DNA of 64,000 nucleotides from Owenia fusiformis (taxonomy: Eukaryota > Annelida > Polychaeta > Sabellida > Oweniidae). Within the stretch, counting starts at the first letter, position 1, and each line of letters starts with the position of its first letter. A program made the translations under genes and the position numbers. The notes under the pieces are model-generated. The model ran no database searches. It was not told the DNA's origin and saw only the letters and a list, made by a program, of their open reading frames with translations. Shown here piece by piece: positions 12,629 to 24,152 of the stretch. Where the stretch lies: NCBI GenBank assembly GCA_903813345.2, contig CAIIXF020000011.1, forward strand, positions 23,926,166-23,990,165, given 5' to 3'.

Positions 12629-13144
12629 CAGGGCTTGCATTAACGGCGTCCCGTACATGTTAAGGACTCAAAAATAATTTGGAGGACGCAAAAATTGAAA
12701 ATATTTCCGTTTTTTGGACGCAAATTTTTTTTAGGTCAATACTACAATGTGTTTACAACGATACCCAACATAAACAAATAATTATGATCTCTCACCTTTA
12801 TTTGAATCGTAAATAAGGCTCAACATGTTGAATATTTACAAATAATCATGATTCTCTCGAATTTTTTCGACTTTGTTTATTTTTAGATTTGAAACCATGA
12901 CACGCCACAGTTTTTCCTATTCAGAAACAAATATTAGATTATTCATGAAATAAAATGTATTCATTGTCGAATGAACGAACATGCATTTATTCAGTCCGTA
13001 CTTAATGTTTACTTCCGTTTTAAATTCGTGGCAAGAAATCAAAAACTGAAAATAAGGGACACACTTTTTTTTCAAAGGACACACTTTTTTTAAAAAAATT
13101 GCGTCCTTGGGACTCACAAATTTTCTAATCTAATGCAAGCGCTG
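12629..13144. mobile_element. 5-bp-TSD transposon, 516 bp
   Basis: Inverted ends CAGGGCTTGCATTA and TAATGCAAGCGCTG are flanked by the exact 5-bp duplication AATAC (12624-12628 and 13145-13149). The left end continues ACGGCGTCC. This is shared with the ends of 15012-15804 and 46849-47593, so the three form one family. Non-autonomous. Confidence 0.8.
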
Positions 13145-13414
13145 AATACTAATTAATTTTTGCTGAATTTTCAAAGTATTACAGAGTAGAAAAAAATCTC
13201 TGAAGGCAGTGACATTAGTGAAATTCCTTTTGTCTCTGGACATTTATTTAATGAAGTTGCATTTGTTTAAGAAAGAGATTCTTGAAAAGGGTTAGTCTGT
13301 CAAGGACTACTTTACACATGTAAAAAAACATATGATTATCCAGTATATTGATTCATAATGTCTAACAATCTCTAGTGAAAATACCCCAAAACGGCTTTGA
13401 TAAAATGCATTTTT

Positions 13415-14706
13415 ATGTCCCCACCACATAGTGTGGGGCCATATTGACGTCCTAGGCGCGTCCGTCCGTCTGGTTGTCTGTCTGTCTGTCCATCTTAACT
13501 TTAACATCTTGTTCAGCTCACTTCATTCTACATCTGATTAGGTTTTGGACCTGTTAGCTCAGTCATGTCAGCCATTTTGAATGTCTTAAGAAAAGTTAGC
13601 GCGCGATAATACTTTGTGTCATATTGAATGGTGTTTTCGAGTTTTCATACTTTAACTATTTAGTAGCTTTATAAATAATTTCAGGTGTACTTTGTTATAA
13701 AAGCCTGTGTTATTGTTAATTGTAGTTATATGTGATAATTTTGTAAAAGGAAATCAGCAAAAACTCATAATCACTTTTTTATTGTCTGCCATTTTGGTTT
13801 TTTCGATACTAAAATCTTGTCTGTAAAGTCTTGTCTTCACGTTTTCAGGTGAACCGTTTGGTAGATGAATTTCAAATTTTCAGGGATGATTTTCAGTATG
13901 AAAATCTAGATCTGATCAGTTTTTTGGCATTCTGGGTAAATGCCAAGGCAGCCATTTTGGATTTTCCATCTTAAAATCTTGTCTGTAAAGTCTTGTCTAC
14001 ACATTTCCAGGTGAACAGGAACCGTTTCGCGTTGTCAAGTGAACCGTTTGGTAGATCAATTTCAAATTTTCAGGGATGATTCTTAGTATGAAAATCTAGA
14101 TCTGATTAGTTTTTTTGGCGTTTTGGGTAAATGTCAAGGCAGCTATTTTGGATTTTCCGTCCTAAAATCTTGTCTGTAAAGTCTTGTCTACGCATTTCCA
14201 GGTGAACCGTTTGTTAGATCAATTTCAAATTTTCAGGGATGATTCTTAGTATGAAAATCTAGATCTGATTAGTTTTTTGGCATTCTGGGTAAATGTCAAG
14301 GCAGCCATTTTGGATTTTCTGTCCTAAAATCTTGTCTGTAAAGTCTTGTCTACGCGTTTTCAGGTGAACTGTTTGGTAGATCAATTTCAAATTTTCAGGG
14401 ATGATTCTTAGTATGAAAATCTAGAACTGATTAGTTTTTTGACATTCTGGGTAAATGTCAAGGCAGCCATTTTGGATTTTCCATCCTAAAATCTTGTCTG
14501 TAAAGTCTTGTTTAACTGTTTGACGGATCAATTTCAAATTTTCAGGGATGATTCTTAGTATGAAAATCTAGAACTAATTTTGGGGGATTCTGGGTAAATT
14601 TTAAGGTGGCCATTTTGGATTTTCCGTCCTCAAATTGTGTCAGTAAAGTCTTGTCTACTCATTTTCAGGATAACCATTTGACAGGATCACCCATTGGTGG
14701 GGACAT
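13415..14706. mobile_element. TIR element with internal 165-190-bp tandem repeats
   Basis: Perfect 12-bp inverted ends ATGTCCCCACCA / TGGTGGGGACAT. The left part holds a (TCCG/TCTG)n tract near 13456-13490. From about 13790 a unit of 165-190 bp repeats about six times, marked by CAGCCATTTTGGATTTTCC at intervals. No ORF. Same architecture as 50518-52894, whose ends (ATGTCAC.ACCA) are related. Confidence 0.8.
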
Positions 14707-15011
14707 TTTGTACACATTTGTGTTCTTGTTATAGATTGTTGTTTGAGATAATTGTCCTTGCCAAACATTATTTATGAGCAATTTTAATATTCATACAATT
14801 AACATTTTTAAACAGTATCTCACCATGTATAGATTTCTGGTGATATATAAAAACCGTCATGTCATTTTGACCTATTACAATAGCAGTTTTCTAAATACAT
14901 GTAAATGGTAAATCTAAAGATGGATTCTGAGAACTTTCAAAATCCGAATCATAGTTTGATAAGATACAGGATTCTTTTTGATAATTCTAAGTAATCTCCT
15001 AATTATCATGT

Positions 15012-15804
15012 CAGTGCTTTCAGTAGGCTTGTCCAAAAGTGCTTCCCTGGGATGGATTGATTTTCCAAAATTGCATCCCCCCTCAAAAAAGTGCGTCCCC
15101 TTGAAAAAAGGTTCCCGGGAATTTAAAGTCACATTTTTGCACTGAACGAAAAAAAATGATGAAAAGTTTGCATCAGTTTTGTTATTTTTTTGGCCCAGAT
15201 CAGTGTTCTACACACGTCTAGCAGGTCAATAAATGATGCAGATACCTTCAAAATTGATTTGAAAGAGATAACTAATATTCAACCATTAAATACCATTTTT
15301 CTTCGCGTATTTCAAAGCAATTTGCTATCGATTTTGATCACTCAGGAAGTTTCACTAGCAATCTCCGCGAGGTTCCATTTTTTGGTTCAGTTTTTGCGCA
15401 TGTGCAACAAATCCAGCAATTTGATTAGTTAAAATTATAAAGACGCATGCGCGATTAATAATCGTGGCCAATCAGAGGACTCGTTCCGATTACCGCTCGG
15501 AAATCATTTACTAGTGATTGTCCTATCACATACCTCATACTATATTGATCGGAAATCAACTCCCGGCAAAGAAACTCTGAAAGAAAATTTTATTTCTTTT
15601 AGAAATAGAATATCCTTCGTTTATTTAGCGGATTTTGACCAATAAAAGACTGAAGGTAAGATCTTTATCAATACATTCATCCAGAGTTGATTTTTTTTAT
15701 ATGACCTGCACTGCGTCCAAGTGACCCCTCATTTTCATTGTTTGGAGTCCCTATAGTAAAAACCGGGTCCTCTCCATTATGGGACGGCGTTAATGAAAGC
15801 ACAG
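15012..15804 (+). mobile_element. 5-bp-TSD transposon, 793 bp
   Basis: Ends CAGTGCTTTCAGTA and TAATGAAAGCACAG are inverted and are flanked by exact CATGT duplications (15007-15011 and 15805-15809). Direct-orientation homologue of 46849-47593 over most of its length. Both carry GTTCCCGGGAATT and the terminal GACGGCGTTAATGAAA. No transposase. Confidence 0.85.
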
Positions 15805-16432
15805 CATGTCTAATACACTATACTGCATTTTTCAGTATCACATCAAATATTTTCTTAACAGACTTTTCAAGATCAGTTTACATGTTGTGAGATATCCATA
15901 GATATGACTTTTATAAACCTCAAATAGAATGATTAGAGGCTTAGTTAGGTAGAATTATTGACATTATTTGTATGTTGTTTTAACTAAATGTTTTAACCAT
16001 GTGGTATACCACAGCCCTACAGAATCACATTCTGATACTCAAAGCATCTTTCCGTTTCACCTCTCAGGCCTGAGAAAGAAATGAGATGTTATGGTTTATC
16101 ATGATGACAGAATCATAATGAATACCAACCAACAAATACTGGATATCAGATTTCAAGAAAAAAAGTTTTCAACCAATAAACCCTGTGCTTTATTCCGATT
16201 AATCCACTAAGTCAGTGGGATCCATTGCCTGCACTATTAAATGGATCCCTCTCAAGCATTCTGATTCACTTCAATTACATGTACTTATCACTGCAAAATC
16301 TAAGTAAGATTGCAAAGATTAGTGGAAAATGCTGAGTGAGAGTTGGTGCTGTCAAACAAAGTGGTATGAATGCCTGGTTGAAAACAATGGTCTTTATAAT
16401 AAAGTTGGTTTTGATTGTCTTATTCACTTGAG

Positions 16433-16460
16433 CTTCATACTTCATACTTCATACTTCATA
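16433..16460 (+). repeat. (CTTCATA)4 microsatellite
   Basis: Four tandem copies of the heptamer CTTCATA. Confidence 0.9.
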
Positions 16461-16491
16461 ATATACTAGGCTCTTCAAGTGCCTCACGTCA

Positions 16492-16826
16492 TACCCTGCA
16501 TACCCTACCCTCTGCCTAGTATAGACTATATTACAGTTTAGCAGCCCCGCCCCCAAGATTGGTGCCTGTGACAGCCTGGGTAATAAATAATTTCAAATCT
16601 ACCACGCTGACCCTTTCTCAACCAATCAGCAAAGTGGAAAGGACACTTGCTAAATATGTGCTCATTATCTATGTGGGGATGTCAGAAGAAATGGCCATGT
16701 AGTAAGTCGTCTCAATTTCGACGACAAACTCTGATTGGCTCGGTGAGATCAGAAAATTATTGTAAACTGAAAGAGTGAAGACGAAGCTCTCTTTTAAAAA
16801 GTGAAGTTGAAAGAATGCAAAGGGTA
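16492..16826 (+). mobile_element. TACCCT MITE, copy A
   Basis: Ends TACCCTGC and GCAAAGGGTA. The interior is homologous, inverted, to 40561-40871, and its right part to the short copy at 31901. It contains AAGACGAAGCTCTCTTTTAA. The 9-bp flanks CTCACGTCA and CTCAGGTAT agree only partly, so the TSD is decayed. Confidence 0.7.
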
Positions 16827-16958
16827 CTCAGGTATGAGTCTAAACTCAGAGGGGAAACTTGTATCATATTTGTGCCTCTGAGTCATAAATTACTTAAACA
16901 AAAGTTTGACCCTTAATGCAAACCAAACACAATTTTTTAATAAACAATCTATACTTAC

Positions 16959-17143
16959 ATGGCCAGCCTATTCCTTTTCTTATCTTGAATTTTCTGCATT
17001 TCTACCAGGCAGGAATATATGTTCCAGGAATTCTTCTTGGCATTAGATACTGTCCCTCCCCAGGCCAAAGATTCTGCAAACATCATATCAATAATTGTAT
17101 CTAAATAGTTAAGAAACTGTTCATTTAACATGTGTCTACATGA
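16959..17143 (-). pseudogene. Possible minus-strand exon, unidentified
   Basis: On the minus strand, TTGTTTACAG precedes an open stretch of 61 codons that ends at CAT|GTAAGTAT, a good donor. The translation includes FLNYLDTIIDMMFAESLAWG and is not recognised. The duplicated copy (24225-24158 joined to 22659-22577) keeps IDMMFAESLA but has a stop soon after and is split by the 22665-24152 transposon. The copy at 16959 could be a real exon of a gene nested in the intron, or an equally dead relic. No neighbouring exons were found. Confidence 0.3.
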
Positions 17144-18661
17144 CTGTAAACAAACAATTTGTATTTTATCAGTTGAGAGTTTAACTTTCAAACAAATGTT
17201 TTAACCTGTGTCAACATCTTAACAGACTTTTCTTATTGCCACTGATATTTTAGTAGTTATTGATTGATTCGTTGAACTGCAACATTTTTCCTAATTTGAA
17301 ATTTATGAACTATGAAAACTTATGTTTTTAAAGGATAGAAATTTGATTTTTAAAGAAAAGACGTGTTTGTCCATAGCAGTGAATATGATTTGAACAAGTG
17401 CCTGATAAAGTGACAATTTTATAATGCCCCTGTTAAATGCTGTATAATCTCTCTTCAAACATATAAAATAATACGATGAAAGGGTTGTTTTTATTGATTT
17501 ATTATTCTCATGTGAATTTCTTTTGTTATTTCCTGCAACTTTTTTGTTGTTGAGTTTTTCTATTTTTAAATGGTTGCTATGTAATATCTATATCATTTTG
17601 AATATCTTAAAGTACATGCTGATTCACAAAATTTTCTGTGGTCGTATTAGATGGGGTATCATCAGACATAAACAACTGCTTAGTTTGTTGGATGAGAAAA
17701 ATAGATTTGTAATCGTTCAAAATAGACTGGCAAAATCTTAAAGAAGATAACATCATAAAAATATGTCTCATATATTGTTAAACATCCTGCCTCAAGTGCT
17801 GAACTTCCTTCTTCAGTTGGGTGTTTCAATTCTAGCAATGTCTGATGTATATCAATAGATTAAATAGGTATTGATCTTTGATAAAAAGTCTCTGTTGATT
17901 TATTGATATTAATACAAATTTGCCATCTTATTATGACAGGATGCACAGTTTTCTACAGGTGTTTTTATATAACGTAATTACACGTTTCATTTATCATTTA
18001 CCAATTAAATCCCAAATCTTTCCTTAAGAAAGTCACACCCAAGACAAAGTTCATCAGATTAATACTTCTTACTTTCTCCATAACAATAAAGGTGGCAGCA
18101 CCAATAACCGATCAAGGCTTCATATCTGAGTTGGAATCCTTCCAAATACAAAATATAACCATACAATGTACTTTATACAGGCAGTGAATGGCATGATTGG
18201 AGTTACCATATATTATTACCACCTTGCCAGGCCAGTTCTATGGGTTTTAGAGCTAGTTTAGAAGGCATTCATTTTACTATATCAACCTGAGAAATGTGTG
18301 ACGTCATAGTGGTGGTCCATATGGACTGGTCTAGAATATATTCTGGACCTTCAAATTTCCCCGGGAAATTAGATATCGTTCAATTCGTAAGATTTTCTTG
18401 CTGTTTCAGTCCTGGTCGTTAACGGTGGTAATGATACTAATAACGTCATTTCTGCAAGCAATATAGTGAATTATCATATGATCTGTAAAATGAAGCCTTC
18501 TGATTGGTCAGTTTTTGTGCTGTACCAATCTGTATTGCTAGTGAGATTGTCCCCGTTGATCATCTCCGTCGCAATACAGAAAATATTGGTCCAGAGGGGA
18601 CAATCTCAGTAGCAATACAGAGGGTCACACGATAAAAAACGTTATTCCATAATACTACTGT

Positions 18662-18815
18662 TTTCCCAGGGAAATATGAAGGAATAAAAATCGTATTGAA
18701 TCGTATTACATGAAAAAATCATATTGTCCCCGGGAAAAAAATCGTATTGGAGCGTATTACATGGAAAAATCGTATTTTCCCCGGGACAAAAATCGTATTG
18801 GAACGTATTAACCTA
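18662..18815 (+). repeat. Minisatellite, unit about 55-60 bp
   Basis: Three degenerate units of the form CCCCGGGAAAAAAATCGTAT followed by TGGAGCGTATTACATGG. They lie inside the composite element. Confidence 0.7.
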
Positions 18816-18885
18816 TTTTTGGTTTTCCCGGTTATTTTTAACCTTGAAAGCATTATCCAAATGTAACATTTTAAGGAGGAATGTA

Positions 18886-19096
18886 TTATGGAATAAATAG
18901 GTTATTTCTGGTCGGGATTGAATATGGGTTTTATTCCTCGGAAAATATGATATTGACCTTGGGAAATATGATATTGACACTCGGTCGCTGCGCTCCCTCG
19001 GTCAATATTACATTACCCTTCGGTCAATATCATATTGTCCCTCGGAATAAAACCCATATTCAATCCCTCCCAGTAAATAACCTATATTTATTGAAT
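18886..19096. repeat. Long imperfect hairpin, arms about 75-95 bp
   Basis: Left arm from GGAATAAATAGGTTATTT through GGATTGAATATGGGTTTTAT to TATGATATTGACC. The right arm is its reverse complement, ending AATAACCTATATTTATTGAA. The CG-rich apex is CACTCGGTCGCTGCGCTCCC. A short ORF over the arm is repeat-derived. Confidence 0.75.
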
Positions 19097-19180
19097 GACT
19101 CAACTTCGTCTCGTTCCAATATGGAATTTCTCGAGCAGAATATATCCTGTATTGCACTTCAAATCATTCAATAACTTATA

Positions 19181-19217
19181 ATATTGGACCTTGGGCCTTC
19201 GGCCCTTGGTCCAATAT
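19181..19217. repeat. Short hairpin, 17-bp arms
   Basis: ATATTGGACCTTGGGCC, loop TTC, then its complement with two central mismatches. It is near the right end of the composite element. Confidence 0.8.
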
Positions 19218-19503
19218 TTCACTATATTGCCTTTAGAAATGACTTTATTGTACTATTATCATGATTATAAAACCGATGTTAAATAAATAAATTTTGCAAG
19301 ATCAACTATACCTTTTATAGTATAATGAAATAAATAAACTGATGTAATGTACCCTTTCTTTATAAATATCAATCTCAATATTTATAGCCTACAATTACAC
19401 GTGATCTTGACCTGATAGAACAACCTCTCATAATCAACCACAAGTTGAACTTGTTAATCTCTTCTTAATTGTTGCTGATTCAATATTGTTTTCTAATAAC
19501 TGA

Positions 19504-19919
19504 GATGCGAGTTGGTAGTTACCAGTTTCACCACCAGGTGGCTCATTCCGTTCAGATATAGCATGGCCGGTATAGTAGAAAGTTAGCTTTTACTTAAATA
19601 TTATCAGTTTCAGTGGTTCAATTTTCAAATCACCCTTATGTTTCTAATAGTTATGAAAATTAAAATATGCCCAGTTAAAAAATTATTATCTGTCGAATAC
19701 AAAAAAGATATTTCACTTTTTGTGATTTTATAACATGGGCTCTATGAGGAATCTACCCAAACTAGAAGTCACAATTTCCACAAAATTAAATTTTCAAAGT
19801 CGATAAACAATTTTCTAAAAAATATTTCTAGATGTACTTTTACATGTAGATTTCAAATATGACATCACTTTGACTGGGAATATTTAATGGCGTATATCAA
19901 AATTATTTCTACTCGTATC
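19504..19919 (-). mobile_element. GATGCGAGT MITE, copy B
   Basis: Inverted homologue of 12022-12442, with diverged ends GATGCGAGTTGG and CTACTCGTATC. The interior shares the ACCAGTTTCACCACCAGGTG block. Confidence 0.7.
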
Positions 19920-20121
19920 TAGTCATTGATAAGAATACATGTAAGTAGTTTGTGAACTTGGAGGAATGCCATTATCACATGATGTCTGGCTGTCGTAGTA
20001 GTCTGTAGTATGGATTAACATAAAAACGAAGCTCCTCCATTGGTTGATTTGTTCATTGATAAATGATATTCAGTTCTTATTGGCTGGGTTGGAATTGGAA
20101 TTTTGCCATTCATTTTAAGGT

Positions 20122-20355
20122 TAAGGCCAGAGTGCACTTAAAATTGTTTTTTTTTGCAATTTTGAAAAGTAAACCACGGAATATTCTAATTATTCAAACA
20201 TTCTGAATAATTATCAACCTTCAATTAATAGTCTAGGTACACTAATGCATCCTTTGTGCAAGAATGAAAGATGTAGATGACGTGTGAAATGAGTTATGTT
20301 TATCTGACAATAGCACATGGTCATGAAATTTCGTCAAAGTGCACCCTGACCTTAT
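20122..20355. mobile_element. MITE, about 235 bp
   Basis: Inverted ends TTAAGGCCAGAGTGCACTT and AAGTGCACCCTGACCTTA. Non-coding interior. The TSD is not clear. Confidence 0.6.
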
Positions 20356-21220
20356 CAATTAAGTATCAGATCTAGATCGACCAACCTTAACAGTTATTTC
20401 ACTTTTTCGAATATCACACCTTGTCTTATCTATTTTCACTTTCAGACAGTACCGATAACCAATTATTCAATGACTTGAAGCGTCCTTCAAACTAAAACAG
20501 GTGTATAATTTTAAATGATAGGGAATAAGGAGGACAAGACATCCATTTTGTTCATTAATAGTTTCTGTAATAAAGGTCCTTTTGATGGCTAAAATGCATT
20601 TGCTATGAACTGTTCTATAAGATGATTTTTGTGACACAGCATCTTTAACTTCCAAGGTAGTTGTAAGTTGGAGTAACTGAAACCTTGTGAAATGAAGACC
20701 AATGCAATGAATAATAAACACTTGATGATATTTTAATATTATATAACAGAAAAAAATTTCAACTTATAAATTCTGTGCTGTTAGTTTCCAGTCAGATTTA
20801 TCCCATTTTGGGATTCAAAGCCTGTACTTATCCCTTGGAATACTCCCTCTCAAGCAGCATAAGATCAAGAGGTCGCTCTGATAAATCAGAATGGATATAC
20901 TTAGTACCTCCTATTCTTTCGTTTCAGTACTTATCACAAAAATATCTAAATAGAAATATTTTCAATATTGTTTTCTCATGTTACATACAAGATGTGCTCT
21001 TAATATATCAGTCACATAAAAACAAACACTGTTAATTCATGATTTTCTTCTTTATTACGAGTTAAATGATCAGATTTTGTTAGATTTGAGTAATAAAATC
21101 AGATTTTGAATTTGAGATTAGGAGTTTTCCCTTCAAGCTATATAGCTAATAATGAATGTCTTAAAACTTGTCATCAGTCAGTCATGATTGTACTCCATTT
21201 TTAAATCTATATTCAGTTAA

Positions 21221-22365
21221 AGGGGTATTCCTTGCCAGACCATCTCTCTCCTAATATGGTAGCTATAACCATATACATACTTTGCAAGTTTATCAAAAAA
21301 CAGAAAAATGTTTTGAAATGGTCAATATTGATCACTTAAAAATGTAGTGCTCAATTCCAGTAGGCTGCCATCTTTTAAAATTTCACTCAGGAAGTGATGT
21401 CATTGACTCTCAACTTTGCATATAACATTAGCACTGGTGATCCACTCGATTACGCTGGTTACCAAAACGGTTCGTTTTGGTAACAAAATGTCGGAACATC
21501 CGGAGGGTACGATTTTTCTCGTTTCCTTATTTTACACGTTGTAGGCAGAATTCCCACGACATTTTTTAACACAAACGTGTACCCGTATCATATGTTTAAG
21601 AAAGTGTATATATTTGCGAACAAATAGTTCAGAAGACAACAGAATCGTCGATTTACTTCCTCACTTAAGTTACATAAACGGTTTGGGTTAAAAGTGCAGA
21701 TCTTAACTGTTTTTCGAAAAAACCGTTTATGTAACTTAAGTGAGGAAGTAAATCGACGATTCTGTTGTCCTCTGAGCTATTTTTTTCGCAAACATGTACA
21801 TTTTCTAAAACATATGATACTGATGCACGTTGTGAGAAAAAACGTCGTGGGGATTCTGCCTACAACGCGTGAAATAAGGAAAAAAGAAAAATCGTGCCTT
21901 CGACGTTCCGACATTTTGTTACCAAAACGATTCGTTTTGGTAACCAGCGTAATCGAGTGGATCACCAGTGATTAGGTAAGGAGCTATTAGAATGACTTAA
22001 CCAGCTGAATATTTTTTTCAATTTGGTCTTTAATAAAAATATTTTTGATGATCTCTTCTTTAGTTCTAAGTTGACAACTCCTGAAAATATTTTTACACAG
22101 AAGATAAGGGCTTCTTGTTTAGGAGTGATTTTGTACTTCTGTCCTATACTGTAATAGACAAGGTCATAACAGGTGAGAGTCGATGACATCACTTCCTGAA
22201 AGAAATCTGAAAAGATGGCAGCTTACTAGGAATGAGCACTACATTTTTAAATGATCAATATTGACCATATGAAAACATTTTCCCGTGTTTTGCTAAATAT
22301 GTAAAGTATATATATGATTGTAGCTACCATATCAGGAGAGAAATAGTCTGGAAAGGAATGTTCCT
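21221..22365. mobile_element. TTAA-flanked transposon, interrupted
   Basis: Arms of about 205 bp (21221-21425 and 22170-22365) are inverted homologues sharing CTCTCCTRATATGGTAGCTA and TCAGGAAGTGATGTCAT. The tips AGGGGTATTCC / GGAATGTTCCT abut TTAA on both sides (21217-21220 and 22366-22369). TTAA targets are typical of piggyBac- and Kolobok-type elements. The interior is interrupted by the insertion at 21432-21970. No transposase. Confidence 0.8.
21432..21970. mobile_element. CAC-ended palindromic transposon, ATTAG TSD
   Basis: Almost entirely two inverted arms of about 230 bp around a short spacer near 21690-21715. The outer 38 bp are perfect, starting CACTGGTGATCCACTCG. Exact 5-bp duplication ATTAG at 21427-21431 and 21971-21975. 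It is inserted within the TTAA element. Short ORFs over the arms are mirror translations. Confidence 0.88.
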
Positions 22366-22664
22366 TTAATGCTAACTGAGTGGTATGAATTTTAATGCCC
22401 AGTTGAAAATAGTGCCTATGTTGGATCATATTTGTGCCTCTGAGTCATAACTCATAAACTGTAATTATGGCATGGACCAATTTTACCAACTGTTATTAAT
22501 GTCTGCTCATGCTCTTGACCATGAGATAATGTGACCCCACAAACCAAACAACAAACACAAATTTTAGATAATGAAAAGCAATCTATACTTACATGTCCAG
22601 CCCTTGATTTATATGGTTCTTTTCTTATCTTGAATTTACTGCATTTCTACCAGGATGATATGTT

Positions 22665-24152
22665 CACACTACCCTACCACGTGACCACGTTTAAAAGGGA
22701 AACAGGGTACAGCTAAGTTGCAAATGGAGGACGTGGGTTTAATTCCATATTTCTGAACGTAAAATACATTTTACATTTATTTCTAGTGTTCTACCAGACA
22801 TAGAATTGATTCATCAAGCAGTGTGTAGAATATTGTTGGCAAAAAACCACTATAGGCAAAGATAGATAATAGTCGGCGCAGTGAAGCAAAACTCAATGCA
22901 ATACACGATACATTTCAGTAAATCTGTCAACGTACAGGGAGCATGTAAGTTTCCCTTCGAAAATGTTACATTGATATGTAACAAAACCCCAGTAAACTGT
23001 TATTTAAACTGCGTGTCATCGTGTTATATGTGGATACGTTTTCCAGTATGTTATTCAACTGTACTTTTGTGAATTAATTGTTTTTCTAAAATCTTAAGAT
23101 GCAAAAAAGTCGTCCCAGAAATGTATCTTTACTTTGCCGTAAGGCATAACATATTGTGAAACATTTTTTCCTCTTGTCACAAGGAGGATAATGTTTGTTT
23201 CGAGGTGTCTTGTGATGAGCGTTTCATGATTAAATGCAAAATCACTGGAGCAGATACCATCCAAAAACATCTGACATTCAACACGTCATATAAGACTACA
23301 TCGATCTGGTATTAGTTTTTTTTACAATAATAGAGAAATACGACGTCATATCACCTCTACAGCAAATCGTGAAGAACAAAATGTCGTGGCATGATGGTAT
23401 TTTGAACAAACTATTTTAAATGATCGGTTTTTGAGGACGTTAGTGAATTAGACCATTCAAGGGGTTATATAGAAAGATTTTTTACATGTAGTTCACGCAA
23501 TTTTAATTATTCTGAATAGCGGATAGTCATTAATCCTGATAGCCGATAGTCATTTATCACTTACGTGTTTATATTTAATTTCGTTATTTTATTTCAATTT
23601 GATACCCTAGTAACACGTATTATCTAGCGTTCTTGTTAATTTAATGACTAAAATGCATATACGACCTGAAAGCCCGTGTCTAAATCTACTAAATAATTTT
23701 ACTTTATTTGGATTAAATAACAATTGATGACACCTCAAAGCATCAACAGGCGGCCTTTTTAGCATTATTTTCACTGTTTGCAACGTAAATATACATGAGA
23801 TCGGGACATAGTATGTCTGTATAATCAGCTTACTGTCTCGCTCCCTGTACTATTGAACAATTTACATTCCTTGTACCCTGTATTGATCAACTTTTGCAGC
23901 TGTGTACCGTGTACTATGACATATCAAATATTTTAAAATTTAAAACGATATTATTTACATTCTTTCTTCAACTATCATATAACTTGGAACATGGACTTCA
24001 CTATTGCACCACTGAAGTTCAGCGAATAGCAATATTGACTCACTCCGAGCACCAAACGTATTAACCTTTTCACTAAGCAGTCGATATACTCAAAAGCGAC
24101 CTGATTGAAAGCCAAAAAATTCGCGCATGCGCTATCGAGGTAGGGTAGTGTG
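22665..24152 (+). mobile_element. 1.49-kb CAC-ended transposon, copy 1 (TSD ATGTT)
   Basis: Ends CACACTACCCTACC and GGTAGGGTAGTGTG (14-bp perfect TIR). Exact 5-bp duplication ATGTT at 22660-22664 and 24153-24157. The 1488-bp body has no transposase; the longest frames are about 60 codons. It is nearly identical, inverted, to 42188-43673. The insertion interrupts the duplicated segment whose uninterrupted counterpart is at 16990-17095. Confidence 0.93.

Larger units (their letters stand above)
16090..17960 (+). repeat. Segmental duplication block, copy 1
   Basis: A chain of segments here recurs in the same order and orientation at 20740-25930. Clear pairs are 16952-17095 with 22583-22660 plus 24158-24225, 17560-17635 with 24900-24980, and 17773-17935 with 25752-25920. 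The last includes TCCTGCCTCAAGTGCTGAAC. Copy 2 is longer because transposons were inserted into it. Confidence 0.75.
18240..19262. mobile_element. Composite palindromic element
   Basis: 18240-18480 is an inverted homologue of 6640-6900. From about 18430 to 19262 the ends are inverted repeats (ATGATACTAATAACGTCATT versus ATGATAATAGTACAATAAAG on the other strand), both running into CAATATAGTGAA. The 6.6-kb copy lacks this interior. The interior holds a minisatellite and two hairpins, annotated separately. Non-coding. Confidence 0.55.

Noticed and set aside
18961-19000. Resemblance of the GC-rich hairpin apex to a parvovirus terminal repeat
   Set aside because: Only the general CGCTGCGCTCCC flavour is shared. 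No viral Rep or capsid coding sequence is present.
22881-23072. ORF conserved between 22881-23072 (+) and 43263-43466 (-)
   Set aside because: Conservation follows from the two copies of the 1.49-kb transposon. The frame is short and lacks any domain or synonymous bias that I can judge.
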